DNA of 64,000 nucleotides from Escarpia spicata (GCA_963995525.1 OZ023214.1:33282373-33346372); one strand, 5' to 3'. Shown: positions 24,818 to 36,403, numbered from the stretch's first letter. Notes: a model not told the origin generated them from the sequence alone. Numbers and translations are program-made.

Positions 24818-27800
24818 GTATTAATAACAATGACTTAGTTAACATCTTAGACATAAATGATGTTGAAAATTATGAACCTCAACTAATACGTCGGTCATCA
24901 TATTATGACTTTGATAAGTTTAGCAAACTTACACATATAAACACTACGCGTTTTAGTATCTTAAGCACCAACATTCAATCAATAAATTCTAAATTTAACG
25001 AACTGGAAGCTTTTGTAGAAGAGCTAAGTAGTAACAATTTTAAATTTAATGTAATCTGCTTACAAGAAACTTGGAAATCAGAAAACGATGACCTATCACA
25101 ATTTTACTTACATGGTTATGACTGTTTAGCTCAAGGTAAGACGTGCAGTACCAAAGGAGGGCTAATAATATATGTTGACAACAAATATAGATCAGAGGTT
25201 ATATTAAATGTAAACGTGTACGAACAATGGGAAGGGATGATAGTCCAAATAAATGGTGGTAATCTATCTAAGAGCATAACAATTGGAACCATATACAGAC
25301 CTCCACGAACTTCTAATGATAACTTAAATGCTTTTATAAATTAATTTACTTCTATAATATCATCAATGGAAAACAACTGTAATAACAATCTCATTATCAC
25401 AGGAGATTTTAATATAAATTTGCTTAAATTAAATGAAAATGATGTATATAGTAACTTTTTTGACACCATAATATCACACAGCCTTTACCCGCAAATTACT
25501 CTTCCTACTAGATTTACTAGAACAAACGGTACTTTAATAGATAATTTATTTTGTAAACTTAATAAATCTATATTGGAGAGTACTGCAGGGATTTTAATCA
25601 AAACATTTTCTGATCATCAGCCGTATTTTATATTCATCAACGTCTCATTAGAGACTAAACAAAAAATCAAATGAGATATACAATAAGTTAAATAAAAATA
25701 TAAATGCAGACACAAATTTAAATTATGATATAATCTACGAAGAAATTATACGGGCAAAAAATAAGCATATGCAAACTAAGCTGGTGAAATTTAATAAATA
25801 TAAACATAAAAGATCAACGTGGATTACACAATGATTGCTAAAATCTATTCAATATCGAGACAAACTCTATAAACAATTAACATTGACACAACCAAATTCG
25901 ACAAGCTATGAAGCTATTAATATTAATCTAAAAACTTATAATACGATATTAAAGAAAAATATTCGTGCAGCCAAACAAGTGTATTTTGAACAAAGATTTA
26001 ATCGATTTAAATATTATATAAAAAATACCTGGAAAGTTATTAATGAATTTCTTTCAAAAAATCGTACAAACCGTAGATTACCATTATTTGTTTTTAATAG
26101 AAAATGGTACAAAAATAACTGATAAAGAGGATATTGCAAACAAATTTAATAATTATTTTACAAATATAGGTCAGACCATCGCACAAGGTATTAAATATAA
26201 AGGTAACAAAAACTATAGTTATTATTTAAACAAAAACGTTAATTCTGTATTTACGTTTCAGAGTGTTGATGAAGAGACTATTAGGAAAACTATTAATAAT
26301 CTTCCCACAAAAAACAGCTCTGGATTTGATGGCATTTCATCAAAATCGCTCAAGATAATTGAGCCTGCAATTATAAAATAATTAAAGCTGTTAATAAACC
26401 AAGTTTTAAAATCCGGGATATTCCCAGACAAACTAAAAATTGCAAAAGTTATTCCTATATTTAAGAAAGACGATCCATCTTTATTTGAAATTACAGACCA
26501 ATTTCCCTTCTTCCCACAATTTCTAAAGTGTTAGAGAAATTAATTTGTATTCAATTATATTCATATTTCAATGATATGAAGCTTTTATTTGATAATCAGT
26601 ATGGTTTTAGAGCAAAATATTCAACAGAATTTGTTGCGCTTGAGCTAATAGATAATAATAATAAAGGTTCTTTTACCGCGCGATCTCTAACTAATGGTTA
26701 ATCAATGCGCTCACATTATAGAAACATTATAAAAACAATTAAAATAATATATAAATTAGTTATAAATTAATAAATTTACACAATAAAAAATAGATCAATA
26801 AATTAACAAGAGTCACTAAAACGTCCTGTAAATAAATCTTGCTACTGTCCACCATAAGTTTGTTTAAATAAATATGTCTTCAGGTGACGTTTAAATAAAA
26901 ACACAGACGGAACATCTCGTAGAGTCAGTGGCAGTTCGTTCCATTTGGCCGGACCAGTTATGCCAAACGCTCGCTTGCCGATGGATTTTGATGCTCGTGG
27001 AACTGCAAGCTGAAGATGGTCATGAAGCTGCCGAAGACGAGGGTTGCGAGTTCGTGGATGTAGTAGATGTGCAAGGTACATCGGCGCCAAACCATGGAGC
27101 ACCTTGTAAATATACACAAGTACTTTAAACACAATGCGTTGTCTGACTGGCAACCAGTGCAAAAGCGCCAGTACTGGTGTGATGTGTGAAGATATAGATG
27201 TGAGGACAACTAGGCGGGCTGCCCTATTGTGTATCTTCTGGAGACGTGCTAAGTGAAATTCGGGTAGGTCCAACAGCAGAGCGTTACAGTAATCTAAGCT
27301 TGAAACAACCAGCGCAATGACCAATGAATGGCAGACAGGTTTCGCGATATAGGCCCTGATGGAGCTAATACGTCTCAGATGGTAGTTACACTTCTTGCAA
27401 ACAGCATCAACATGCTGCTTCATGCTCATGTGAGTGTCAAAGTGAGCTCCCAAATTCCTGACAGAGACAACAGGTTTTATGTTAACTCCACCAACAACGA
27501 GGTACTCTGGAAGTCCAAATTTCTTTAAATGATAGGGACTGAGGGCCACCATAAATTCTGTTTTATTGTCGTTTAGCTTGAGTTTATGCTTAACCATCCA
27601 ACATTTGACCTCACTGATGCAGTCACTAAGTCTCTGAACAGCGCACTCCAAGTCACCAGATATGTGAGGACAGTAGGATGTGTGTATCTGAAGATCATCA
27701 GCAAATGTATGATATTCCACAGAGTGTCTCGTTAGTATGTCCTCCATTGGTGCTGTGTACACAGTGAACAACAACGGACCCAAAACCGAGCCCTGTGGAA

Positions 27801-28895
27801 CACCGTATCTCACAGGACGTTCTTCAGATGCATCCACCCCAATCCGTAGACGCTGGGTACGATCCGACATCTACGAACCGAACCATGCAAGTGCCGCGTC
27901 AGATATTCCCAGATGGCTATGCATAGTCTTTAGTAGGATAGCAGCATCGATCGTATCGAACGCAGAAGATAAATCCAGGAGAACCAGAAGGACACCCCTG
28001 GAGTCTGCCATGTAACTAGTGATATCGTACTGCACTCTCATTAAAGCAGTTTCAGTGCTGTGTCGGGGTTTGTATGCCGATTGTAGCTGCTCGTGAAGAC
28101 CATTGTCACTTAGATGTTGAATAAGTCGTTTGGCTGCTACCTTTTCCAAGACTTTAGACACAAATGGCAAACTTGAAACTGGACGGTAATTTTTCAGCGT
28201 GTTTCGATCCAAAGTCGGTTTTTTCAACAGCGGAACAGTGGCCGACTCGAAAGACATATTGATAAGATATTTGATAGAATTATAACTCAAATGGATAATA
28301 ATGATGAACCAATTAATGTATTTATCGACCTTTCTAAGGCGTTTGATACTATTGACCATAACATTTTACTTAACAAATTAACTTACTATGGCCTAAATGG
28401 TTCAACTTTGCAGTTATTCAGAAGTTACTTACAAAACAGGAAACAATACACTGAATTTGAACAAATAAATTCAGACATCTTACCTATAACAATCGGCGTC
28501 CCACAAGGTTCAACCCTTGGACCACTATTATTTATCATTTACATAAATGATTTCTCACAAGCTAGTCAATTATTTAATTTCGTCATGTACGCTGATGACA
28601 CCACATTATCTAGCTCTTTAAAATGTCTTAACAACAACAACAACACACGCAACAAAAGTACAGAATTCTTAATAAATGAAGAACTTTTTAAAGTTAATGA
28701 ATGACTAAACATAAATAAATTATCTTTAAATAAAAGCAAATCAAATTACATGATACATGATAATATAAATATTGAAAGAATAGATGAATTTAACTTTCTA
28801 GGATTGACTTTAGACACTAACCTAAATTGTAAAAAACACACTGAGAAAATTTCAAATAAGTGCTCTAAATGTATTTTCCGAATAATATGTTGAAC
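24818..28895 (+). pseudogene. AT-rich Jockey/CR1-type LINE, interrupted by a nested LINE
   Basis: A near-complete ORF2 relic with very AT-rich codons. The endonuclease shows LSTNIQSINSKFNEL, ICLQETWKS, GGLIIYVDNKY, GTIYRPPRTS, LIITGDFNINL, GTLIDNLFCKL and FSDHQPYF. A linker and RT follow: KNIRAAKQVYFEQRF, NYFTNIGQT, NNLPTKNSSGFDGISSKSLK and GIFPDKLKIAKVIPIFKKDD. The frame breaks after ELI (26645) and resumes at 28263 with INVFIDLSKAFDTIDHNILL, NRKQYTEF, TIGVPQGSTLGPLLFIIYI and VMYADDTTL, then KSNYM and FNFLGLTLDTNL. The EN and RT catalytic motifs shown are intact. Stops at 25342, 25832 and 26379 and several frameshifts make it inactive. The 3' end is not clear. Confidence 0.9.
26656..28258 (-). 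mobile_element. 5'-truncated L2-like LINE nested in the AT-rich LINE
   Basis: Minus-strand RT runs from FESATVPLLKKPTLD through LKNYRPVSSLPFVSKVLEK, HSTETALMRVQYDI, LLDLSSAFDTID and WFGS. After one TAG stop it continues in the same frame (to the stop near 26842) with SDRTQRLRIG, YGVPQGSVLGPLLF, HTFADDLQIH, RNLGAHFD and RAARLVVL, then WLPVRQRIVFKVLV and KWNELPLTLRDV. Apart from that stop the 480-codon RT is open, so this is much younger than its host LINE. The 3' UTR ends in a TTA/ATT trinucleotide tail near 26656. A GATAA word occurs at both junctions, suggesting a short target duplication. Confidence 0.9.
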
Positions 28896-29197
28896 ATGTA
28901 ATGATATACGTTTATGTATGTCTGCATAATGTTTATATTTGTTGCTTATTACAGCATAAGTGATGTTCAAAAACCAATTAATTGTGTACCTATATGGAGT
29001 CAAATAAACGTTATGTTATTATGTTATGATAGTGTGCCGTTATATCTACTCCTAATTACCATCTACTTACGCATGTCGTCATGTGTTCTTCCTTTCTTCG
29101 TCTCGTTCTGCCCGGTCTCGCGCCTCTGTGGCTGTAGTATCTACCTCGTCCAGTTTAACCTTTCCTTTTATACACTTCGACCGCAAACTGTTGATGT
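28896..29197. other. Probable degraded 3' end of the AT-rich LINE
   Basis: Translation gives weak fragments, with no convincing motif after FRIIC. No other feature is visible. Confidence 0.35.
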
Positions 29198-29520
29198 AGA
29201 GCGCGGTGGCGTAGTGTTTAGAGTTTCATACTCAAGATATTCTGTCTCTAGATCGTTTCTTTCGCTGCCGTCTCAAATCTCTCGCAGGTTCATTCACTCC
29301 GCGTTCCTCCAATTAACTCAGCTATACGAATGTGTAACTAGCTATAAAAAGCGGTGGATATTTGTGTACGAGTACTCCTTTGCGCATTGATTGCAGCGTG
29401 ACCGAATGCTTCTCAGAGCTTTGATGATAGTGTTCGAATAGATATATCTGCCAACAGTGAAGTGTAAGGCACATTGAAGAGTCATAAGGACTATACAGAA
29501 GAAGATACAGAAGAAGAACA
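29198..29520 (+). repeat. tRNA-derived SINE, family A, copy 3 (diverged)
   Basis: The head GGTGGCGTAGTGTTTAGAG keeps the A box, while the B box is degraded. The body retains TTCACTCCGCGTTCCTCC, AACTCAGCTATACGAATG, GGATATTTGTGTACGAGTAC and TGCAGCGTGACCGAATGC. The tail is modified and ends in GAAGAA-type repeats. This is the most diverged copy in the window. Confidence 0.75.
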
Positions 29521-29861
29521 CACGCATCTAGATCGTTGCTACGCCTTCTTTACTTTCTCGATATCCTTGTGTATTAAACCCGTATTGTCAATAGCATTTT
29601 AGTGTTCAGAATCAAATGAATAATCTTTAGTTGACAGCCACAGCGAAACGATAACAAAAGCTGAATTGTGTACGAAATGTTTTGGACAGTTTGTTAGTTT
29701 CAGTTCCGGATGGTTGTGCCCGATTCACCTCATCTCGAGCGACGACTTCCTGTCGTTGTAGACCGATTTATGACCACCACTTAGCATAATAGAATACATT
29801 CATTATTGCTTCTTGCAAGTCCAGGCCGTCGAATGCCGACACAGCACGTAACAATATAATA
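29521..29861. other. Nothing recognised
   Basis: No coding, repeat or RNA signature is visible between the two SINE copies. Confidence 0.5.
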
Positions 29862-30215
29862 AGTATACTTTGGGCACATTGGTCAAGTATTTAGAGTGCT
29901 GGACTGTCGTTTGGAGGAACCGGATTTCAAACCCCCGATCTAGTGCAGCCGGGCTGTGTTTCGGTACTGGTTCGGATGCTGTGTCGAAACTTGCGCAATG
30001 TCGTTCGCCCTACGTTGATTGTGCCTTTCGGAAGAGACACCATAAGCTGTTGGTCTATATGGTATCTATTCCACGGGAAGTGAAAGATCCCACGCAGGGA
30101 AATGGAAGAAAACCTGTCGTAGACTCACTTAGAGGTGGTCTCATTTCTATAAAAAATATGACAATAATGGACAACTGCTCGACCGATGATCATAAATGGA
30201 AGAAGAATCACACGT
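29862..30215 (+). repeat. tRNA-derived SINE of a second type (family B)
   Basis: The tRNA-like head has TTGGTCAAGTATTTAGAG and a B-box-like GGATTTCAAACCC. The body differs from family A: TGTGCCTTTCGGAAGAGACA, CCATAAGCTGTTGGTC and GTGAAAGATCCCACGCAGG. The TTTCGG-GAGAC word recurs at 39025-39045, where only a fragment remains. Similar central domains are known from several animal SINE superfamilies. Confidence 0.6.
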
Positions 30216-30458
30216 TGTGATATGACATGTTTTTAGAATTATGGAAATTTGGTGATCAATGGAGATGGTGGCACCCTGTTGGTAGGATGCATTTCCGCAT
30301 TAAGCGTCTGAACATTTTATTTAATTAATGCTTGAGAAGTCTTGCTCCAGCGTATTGCCCGTCTGGGAGCATCACTCTAGTTGTTATTACTATGATCCTG
30401 TCACCAATACACGTTAGTTCGTTGTGCTGTGTCGGACAAACATCGGTCAGTACAGGGG
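30216..30458. other. Nothing recognised
   Basis: This is a short spacer between the family B and family A SINEs, with no signature. Confidence 0.5.
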
Positions 30459-30779
30459 TGCTGTGGCGCAGTGACCAGAGCATCAGACTCTCTATCGAGA
30501 GAACCCGGGTTCGAATCCTGTGTTGCCGTTTCTAAAATTGGGCAAGCTAGTTCACTCGACGTTGCTCCAGTTCACTCAGCTGTACGACTGACTAGCTGGG
30601 TATAGACAGTATTGGATATTTGTGTACTTATACTCTTCGCGCATTAACTGCAGATTGGCTGAATGCTTCCCAGAGAAGACTCGATTGTGTTCGATTAAAC
30701 AAGACTGTCAGGGAGTAAAGGATAAAGCACTTTGAGCAGTCCAAAGGACTGGGTATTGCGATATATAAGAACTTACCTT
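30459..30779 (+). repeat. tRNA-derived SINE, family A, copy 4
   Basis: Head TGTGGCGCAGTGACCAGAGC, B box GGGTTCGAATCC, full body (GGGCAAGCTAGTTCACTCG, CAGTTCACTCAGCTGTACGA, GGATATTTGTGTACTTATAC) and tail TTTGAGCAGTCCAAAGGACTG, TATATAAGAACTTACCTT. It lies at the outer end of the left arm of the 3.8-kb inverted duplication. Confidence 0.9.
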
Positions 30780-31072
30780 CTCGGTCTCTAGAGATTCACG
30801 TATGTTCATGTGTTGGCCTTATATGGAAGGGTTCATTATAATTATTATGCGCAATGATCAAATGAATTTGTGTTATGTTACGTATACGGACACTGCTCAT
30901 GGCAGAATGATATTTATATAATAATTCAGATTATAATCGCGTTATTTGGGAGAAAATACTTCAATTTTTCCTCAATTAAGCTTATTAGCTAGATTCATGT
31001 ATTTATATATGTAGACCTTATATTAAGGGTTCATTATAATTATTATACACAATGTACCCTGTTAGATGTACT
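30459..31072 (+). repeat. Left arm of a large inverted duplication
   Basis: The reverse complement of 33656-34262 matches this segment over its whole length: first the SINE, then GATTCACGTATGT, GTGTTGGCCTTA, GTGTTATGTTACGTATACGG, CCTCAATTAAGCTTATTAGC and TATAATTATTATACACAATG. Both arms hold the SINE at the same place, so the SINE predates the duplication or belongs to the repeated unit. Similarity stops at the SINE head on the outside and near GTTAGATGTACT on the inside. Confidence 0.9.
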
Positions 31073-31695
31073 GATATTGCAACACTTGATGAATATAGCG
31101 GTCGTACATATACTACGAATTTTGGACTGAAAATTGATTCGATCTACAATTTAACAACTTACAAGCGTCAGAAGGTTTGTCGTTTGCGTCATTTTTATCG
31201 TTAGCTTGACGCGATTTATCTATAAGTTAGATTTCTTTTGACCTAGAGTCAAACCAATAAACGGAATTGATACTACCTAACCATGCAGCGTCTCACTACG
31301 TTTAGACCAATGTTTCTCGAACACCTTACGTATGACTATACTTTGTTCAAGAGCAACATTAATAAACGTTTAAAACTCCAGCCAATGTATATGGAGCATT
31401 CTCCTTTGTATGGTGTATGTTTGACAACGTTTGTGGCAGTAGCTCATCGTGCAGAAATGACCGCACACAACCACCTTCGCCCGCGCACGCACGCACGCAC
31501 ACACGCACGTACGTACATATATGTACCTAAATAGGGACGTCAGACATACAAGCCTACCCTCGGAGTCGAGTCGAAAACATGTAATAGTTACTAAAACCAC
31601 AGCCGTGCAGCGATGTTTTCATGCGCAGCTGAGCATTTCAATGTCGCCATTCCTACTCCAATCGAACGTTGTAATGTCAACAAAAAGAGGTACAC
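31073..31695. other. Interior of the inverted duplication, nothing coding recognised
   Basis: It holds a short (CGCA)n-type tract at 31480-31515 and open frames without known motifs. Confidence 0.5.
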
Positions 31696-32431
31696 TTAAA
31701 CTGCAACAAAATGAAGAAAAAAACTCATTTGGAAGTAGAGGCCAATGATTTCATGAGCATGCCCAGCTCGCTTTGGGTCCTCACCGTATCTGAGAAGCAG
31801 CAACACGGCGGGGGCATTGATGGCGTGACAGGCTGGGAGTGGTGGGGTACTACCCTTGCTCAAGAATATCGGCATCTCAACAAATAGCACCTTGGAGTAG
31901 TAACTTGTGTATAATGGTTGTTGGCAGTCGGTGACGCGAAACTCGCTCAGCTCAACCGGCACTGTAATGCGAGTTGCTTGCGACAAGAAATACTCCAACA
32001 CCTCCAGGTGGCGTTGACTGATCGACCCGGTCGTGTGCACGTTCTGGAAGGGATATATGATCGGGTCGACCTCAAACGGGAATATGAGCGGGTTGAGGAA
32101 GGTAACGAAGCGATCGAAGCCTCCGTCGCAGAGGAACACCGACATAAGTATGTCCCTCAGCAGTTCCGGCTCATCGTCAATGTTGTACTTCTGGCAGAGG
32201 TGCGCCGCTAGGACGATCACCGGATGTGTGGTGCACACATGATCAGCCTAGTTGATGTTGTGGACGCTATGACGTCGATAGAAACGGAAGGCATCGCCAA
32301 TCACTGTCTTCACAACTTTCTTGTAGGTGCCGCTTGCTTTTACGAGCAATAAAGCGAGTTGTTGATCCGGCTCAACGGAAGCACTACGGCTCGTGGAGAC
32401 GGAGCAAATCGTCGAAGATGTTTGACGACAT
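31696..32431 (-). pseudogene. Ankyrin-repeat-like protein gene relic or damaged exon
   Basis: On the minus strand a possible start MSSNIFDDLLRLHEP (ATG at 32431) shifts frame to EPDQQLALLLVKASG and KKVVKTVIGDAFRFYRRH. It meets one TAG after HNIN, then stays open for about 180 codons. Those include PVIVLAAHLCQKYNI, LLRDILMSVFLCDGGFDRF, FLNPLIFPFEVDPIIYPF, RHLEVLEYFLSQA and finally STPPLPACHAINAP, AVLLLLRYGEDP. The last block fits an ankyrin repeat (TPL-x-A and LLLxxGADP), and the whole recalls ankyrin/SOCS-box-type proteins. Long openness, codon use and GC content exceed the flanks, so it was recently coding. It could be a processed or duplicated pseudogene, or a gene with a sequencing error. 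Family assignment is tentative. Confidence 0.45.
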
Positions 32432-33046
32432 TTGAGGAGTTTATGTCAGCCAAGCAAGGACAGATCCTGCAGTTTGCCGACATCTGCACGCAGTGATAGT
32501 GCAGCGTGACGTCTGCATGCAAACGACGGCGCGCATACTTAACGCTTTGGTTGGTCGTGGCGAGTAAAAAACTAAGCAATCGTACTATATATTCTGCTTT
32601 GATCTTCTCTTGCATGTGACAAGCGTGAAGTCGTAATATTTTATTATATACCTCTACTTGTTAGAGGCTTTCGGGAAACGTTAACAGATGGGAGCAATTG
32701 ACGTGTTTGATAGGTGCGCATTTAATAGCAATTAAATTGTAATCAAAGTTAAAATAAGCTTATCCAATTATAGTAAGAATCTGTTCGTAACTATAATTTA
32801 AATCCGTTGTAGGACGTACAGGAGCAGACTGTGACAGTAAAAGCTGGAGAATCAATTGGTTTCACGTAAGTTACCTTTGTTGAACAAAATCACAAAGCTG
32901 TCAATTTGTAATGCGGTTGGATGCACACATCGTTTGTAAAAGGCGTGTATCGTTCGATTTGATCGGATTCCACTAAATGGCGAGAACACTGTAGAATTGA
33001 TCTCAGCTATCTATCGCATGAATTGGATGTCCAACGAACACATATG
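32432..33046. other. Interior of the inverted duplication, nothing recognised
   Basis: An open frame at 32340-32615 on the minus strand partly overlaps the ankyrin-like relic in another frame and shows no motif of its own. Confidence 0.45.
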
Positions 33047-33168
33047 ATATATATATATATATATATATTACAAACACACGCACGCACACACGCACACACG
33101 CACACACGCACACACGCACACACGCACACACGCATGCACACACGCACACACGCACGCACACACACACA
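33047..33168. repeat. (TA)n followed by (CACACG)n-type microsatellite
   Basis: A TA run at 33047-33068 passes into roughly 100 bp of CACG/CACA units, creating spurious Thr-His and Val-Cys frames on the two strands. Confidence 0.95.
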
Positions 33169-33655
33169 GGCAGCAGGACAACTTGTCTCGTTCAACCCTG
33201 GATCTGTCCCAGTCCTTCGCAAGCGCCCGGGTGGCGAAATGCGTACAACAGACGTTTATATAAGCGGACCTAATTACACATCATATGACAGGTTTCAATC
33301 ATTTCTATTGGCTAAACAATATACAATTCAAGCTAGGCATTGTGGAACACCCTCTAAGATTACAGTGAAACCACCTGCTTGCATAGAAACGCTAGCAAAA
33401 GAATACCACGCCCCACCGAGCGCAACTGCAACCGAGTTGCTGTAATTACGTAACTAAGGCGGTTGGTCAACAATATGCCTATCTACTGGCTTGACCTTTC
33501 TCATTTACCAAATTAAACCTCAGGAAAGTCGATTTAAACATCCAGAAATAGCAGAAATGCTACACTCCTATTAGTCCTGTATAACATAATTATGCTCAGC
33601 ATAATTATAATTATGTTACTCTCATGAGCATCTATCGTACATGTAACATGGTGCA
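33169..33655. other. Nothing recognised
   Basis: An open frame of about 90 codons continues from the microsatellite to 33445. Its residues (for example DVYISGPNYTSYDRF) suggest nothing I can name. Confidence 0.4.
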
Positions 33656-34262
33656 AGTACATTTAACAGGGAACATTGTGTATAATAATTATAATGCCCC
33701 CTTGATATAAGGTCTACTTATAAATACACGAATCTAGCTAATAAGCATAATTGAGGAAAATTGACGTATTCTCTCCCATGTAACGTAATTATAACCTGCA
33801 TTAAAATATGAATATCCTTCTGTCATGCGTATTGACCGTATACGTAACATAACACAACTGCATTTTATCATTGCGGATAATAATTATAAGGAACCCTTCC
33901 GTGTAAGGCCAACACATGTACATACGTGAATCTTTAGAGCCCAAGAAGGTAAGTCCTTATATATCGCAGTACACTGTCGTTTGGGCTGCTCAAAGCGCTT
34001 TATCCTTTACTCCTGACAGTCTTGTTTAATCGAATACCACCGATACTTCTCTGGGAAGCATTCAGCCACTCTGCATTTAATGCGCGAATAGTATTCGTAC
34101 ACACATATCCATTATTGTCTATACCCAGGTAGTCAGTCATACAGCTGAGAGAACTGGAGAAACGTAGAGTGAACGAACTTGCCCAGGTTCGATAAGGCAG
34201 CACACGATTCGAAACCGATCGAATTATCTCGATTGATAGTCCAATGCCACTGCGCTCCACAC
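33656..34262 (-). repeat. Right arm of the large inverted duplication
   Basis: This is the reverse-complement partner of 30459-31072. With the 2.6-kb interior, the pair could form a long hairpin. Confidence 0.9.
33946..34262 (-). repeat. tRNA-derived SINE, family A, copy 5
   Basis: On the minus strand the head GGAGCGCAGTGGCATTGGAC is diverged, with GGTTTCGAATCG in the B box. The body (GGGCAAGTTCG, CTCAGCTGTATGACTGACTA) and tail (CTTTGAGCAGCCCAAACG, TATATAAGGACTTACCTT) are kept. Confidence 0.85.
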
Positions 34263-34439
34263 AAAAACTTAGTTGACGTAAAATTGCTGTATTACGTAGT
34301 CATTAATATCACATGTAACTGAGAGATCATTGACGTAACTCTAGACTTTGTTTGAAAACTCTGTGTCGCGGATTGACGTGCAAGGTGTGAGTGATGTGTT
34401 TGCAAGTAGTCTCATCATTCGAATTTCCGATTCTTCAAG

Positions 34440-34917
34440 GACGGTTGGAAGTATCTCCATCAGCTTGTGACGTCTGATGTATCAACTGTTCGGCTCATGT
34501 CTACGCGAAGAATCTCGACTGTGAAGCGATATTTCTGTGCCTTGGCACATAACCACCGGTACCCAAACACTACGTCAGTCGTACTTCGACCATGGAATCC
34601 ACTTTGATCAGGCGAAAGGAGCTCATCGACTTTCGATGCGATTCGAGAGAAAATCACAAGCGACGACGTTTTGCGTTTTCACTGACTCTTGCACCAAACT
34701 CAACCGGATCTGGGATTAGTCGACCTTCTTCGTCATGTATCGTGGCCTGACCGTAATGTTTACGAGATTTCATCCTGCCTGCGCGGAACATCTTGGCCCC
34801 ATCTGCCGTCTTTTGAGTTTCGTTACTATTTAGAACTGTCCCTGCATATGATCTCGAACACGTGAGAAGACATTTGTGTGTCCTACAATATGTAGGCTTA
34901 CAAATTTTTATTTTCAT
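34440..34917 (-). pseudogene. LINE reverse transcriptase fragment
   Basis: Minus-strand frames read DEEGRLIPDPVEFGARVSENA, then after a frame change MIFSRIASKVDELLSPDQSGF, GRSTTDVVFGYRWLCAKAQ and VEILRVDMSRTVDT. This matches the fingers/palm entry of a non-LTR RT, where SPDQSGFRxGRST and ILGxDMSRAFDT are standard. The catalytic YxDD region is missing. The motif style differs from the CR1/L2 copies elsewhere in the window, so it is another LINE family. Confidence 0.8.
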
Positions 34918-34984
34918 AATGTTAGGCTACAGGAAAGACAATATCATGAAGTTGCATAATAATATCATATTCGCGGTAGGTGGG

Positions 34985-35300
34985 CTTAGTCGGCGCTTCA
35001 GCACCACTCCGCATCCGCCGTTGACGGATCATATTTTTCGGCCACCTTCAACATATTTTGAAGCTTACCAAAAACCTCCATTTGCATCCCCTTGAGGTTC
35101 GCCAAATATACACTGTCAGGCTCACCAAAAACCTTGACCTGTACCCACCCTTTAGGATCGCCAATAAAACACATTCAGGCTCACCAAAAACCTCGATTTG
35201 CACTCCTCTTGAGGTTCGCCAAAAAGCACCTCCAGGTTCAACAAAAACTTCAAATGGCACCGATAAATACACACTCCTTCACTCTATATTGGGGGGCTAA
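34985..35300 (+). repeat. Dispersed repeat: CACCAAAAACCTC / GAGGTTCGCCAAA modules
   Basis: Four to five short modules alternate. ACCTCCATTTGCATCC-type words are followed by TTGAGGTTCGCCAAA and then CAGGCTCACCAAAAACCT, repeating at about 60-65 bp. Sequence preceding it (CTTCAGCACCACTCCGCATC) and following it (TATATTGGGGGGCTAA) links it to the poly-G family at 13.5 and 37.4 kb. Confidence 0.75.
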
Positions 35301-35408
35301 ATTATCTTCACCCCCCAACAAACTATGTTATGCGTACGTCCTACCTACTTATGTTTGTTGCCCAATATAGCAACCCCGAATAGGGGGTCCGGGAGGGGTT
35401 CGTCTTGT

Positions 35409-35680
35409 AGCAAGGTGGCGCAGTGTCTAGAGCACCGGACTCTCAATCGAGAGAACACGGGATCGAATTCTGTGCTCCCGTGTCGAACTTTGTATAAATG
35501 AGTACCTGTTGGATATTTGTGTGTGAATAGTCTTCTTGCATTAACTGCAGCGTGGCTGAATTCTGCACCGATGAGTCGAAATGGTGTTCGATTGAAGAGG
35601 TTTGCCAGGGATTAAAGTGTACAATGCTTTGAGCATTCCCGAGGACTGAATACATCGCTATATAAGAACTTACCTTTACC
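35409..35680 (+). repeat. tRNA-derived SINE, family A, copy 6
   Basis: Head GGTGGCGCAGTGTCTAGAGC, TCTCAATCGAGAGAACACGG and a slightly altered B box (GGGATCGAATTC). The body lacks the GGGCAAGTTCG part and runs directly into ATGAGTACCTGTTGGATAT. The tail TTTGAGCATTCCCGAGGACTG and TATATAAGAACTTACCTTT is complete. Confidence 0.88.
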
Positions 35681-36395
35681 GTTACCTTTTTTAGAAGGGC
35701 AGAGGCATAAAAAGGGCTTCAAAAAGAAAAAAGAATTCCCGGTCAAAAGTACGCCCGCTCTCCAAGGAACGACGCTAAGTCTATATTCACACCATGCAAC
35801 GACTCTGCATCTTGTGAAATAATCATTCTTCAGTGAGTAAGGCGTACATTTCGATTGGGAATTCGTTTTACATGGTCATCCGAGTAGAAACGCGTGAGCT
35901 GCAATTGCATCATCTGGTGTTAATTCAAAACAATCTCAAACATTACCCCCCCCCCCCCCCCCCCCCCCCGTTGACACCGCGAACAATCTCCAATAATACT
36001 GATGCAAGTGGTATGCTATCTATACACTTTCTATTTGTCACTTACGTGAAATTAATCGGTCAATGGAATTTAGTGATAGTACAATAACATAAATTTAACC
36101 CATGGTAAAGCCGGTTATTTATATAATATGATATTATAAATATGTTAACTTGGCATCATTTAAGTTCATCTCTTAACTCGCAACGTTATATGTCCACTCG
36201 CATCTTTGGATCGTTGGCCTTTATAATCTACCATTTCAATTGGTCACATATTAAAAAACGATAGTTATTTAGAGTCATGTTTGCAATACTTTCTGCTTTC
36301 CTGCAGAACTTTTCCCATGCCTGAGAGAATTCAGTGATAATCACCTCACCATATTGCTCCAATGTAAACAAGTAGATGATCAACATACTGTGATG
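35681..36395. other. Nothing coding; contains a poly-C run
   Basis: A run of 24 C bases occupies 35946-35969. The rest is AT-rich with no motif. Confidence 0.6.
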
Positions 36396-36403
36396 GTAAT
36401 AAC

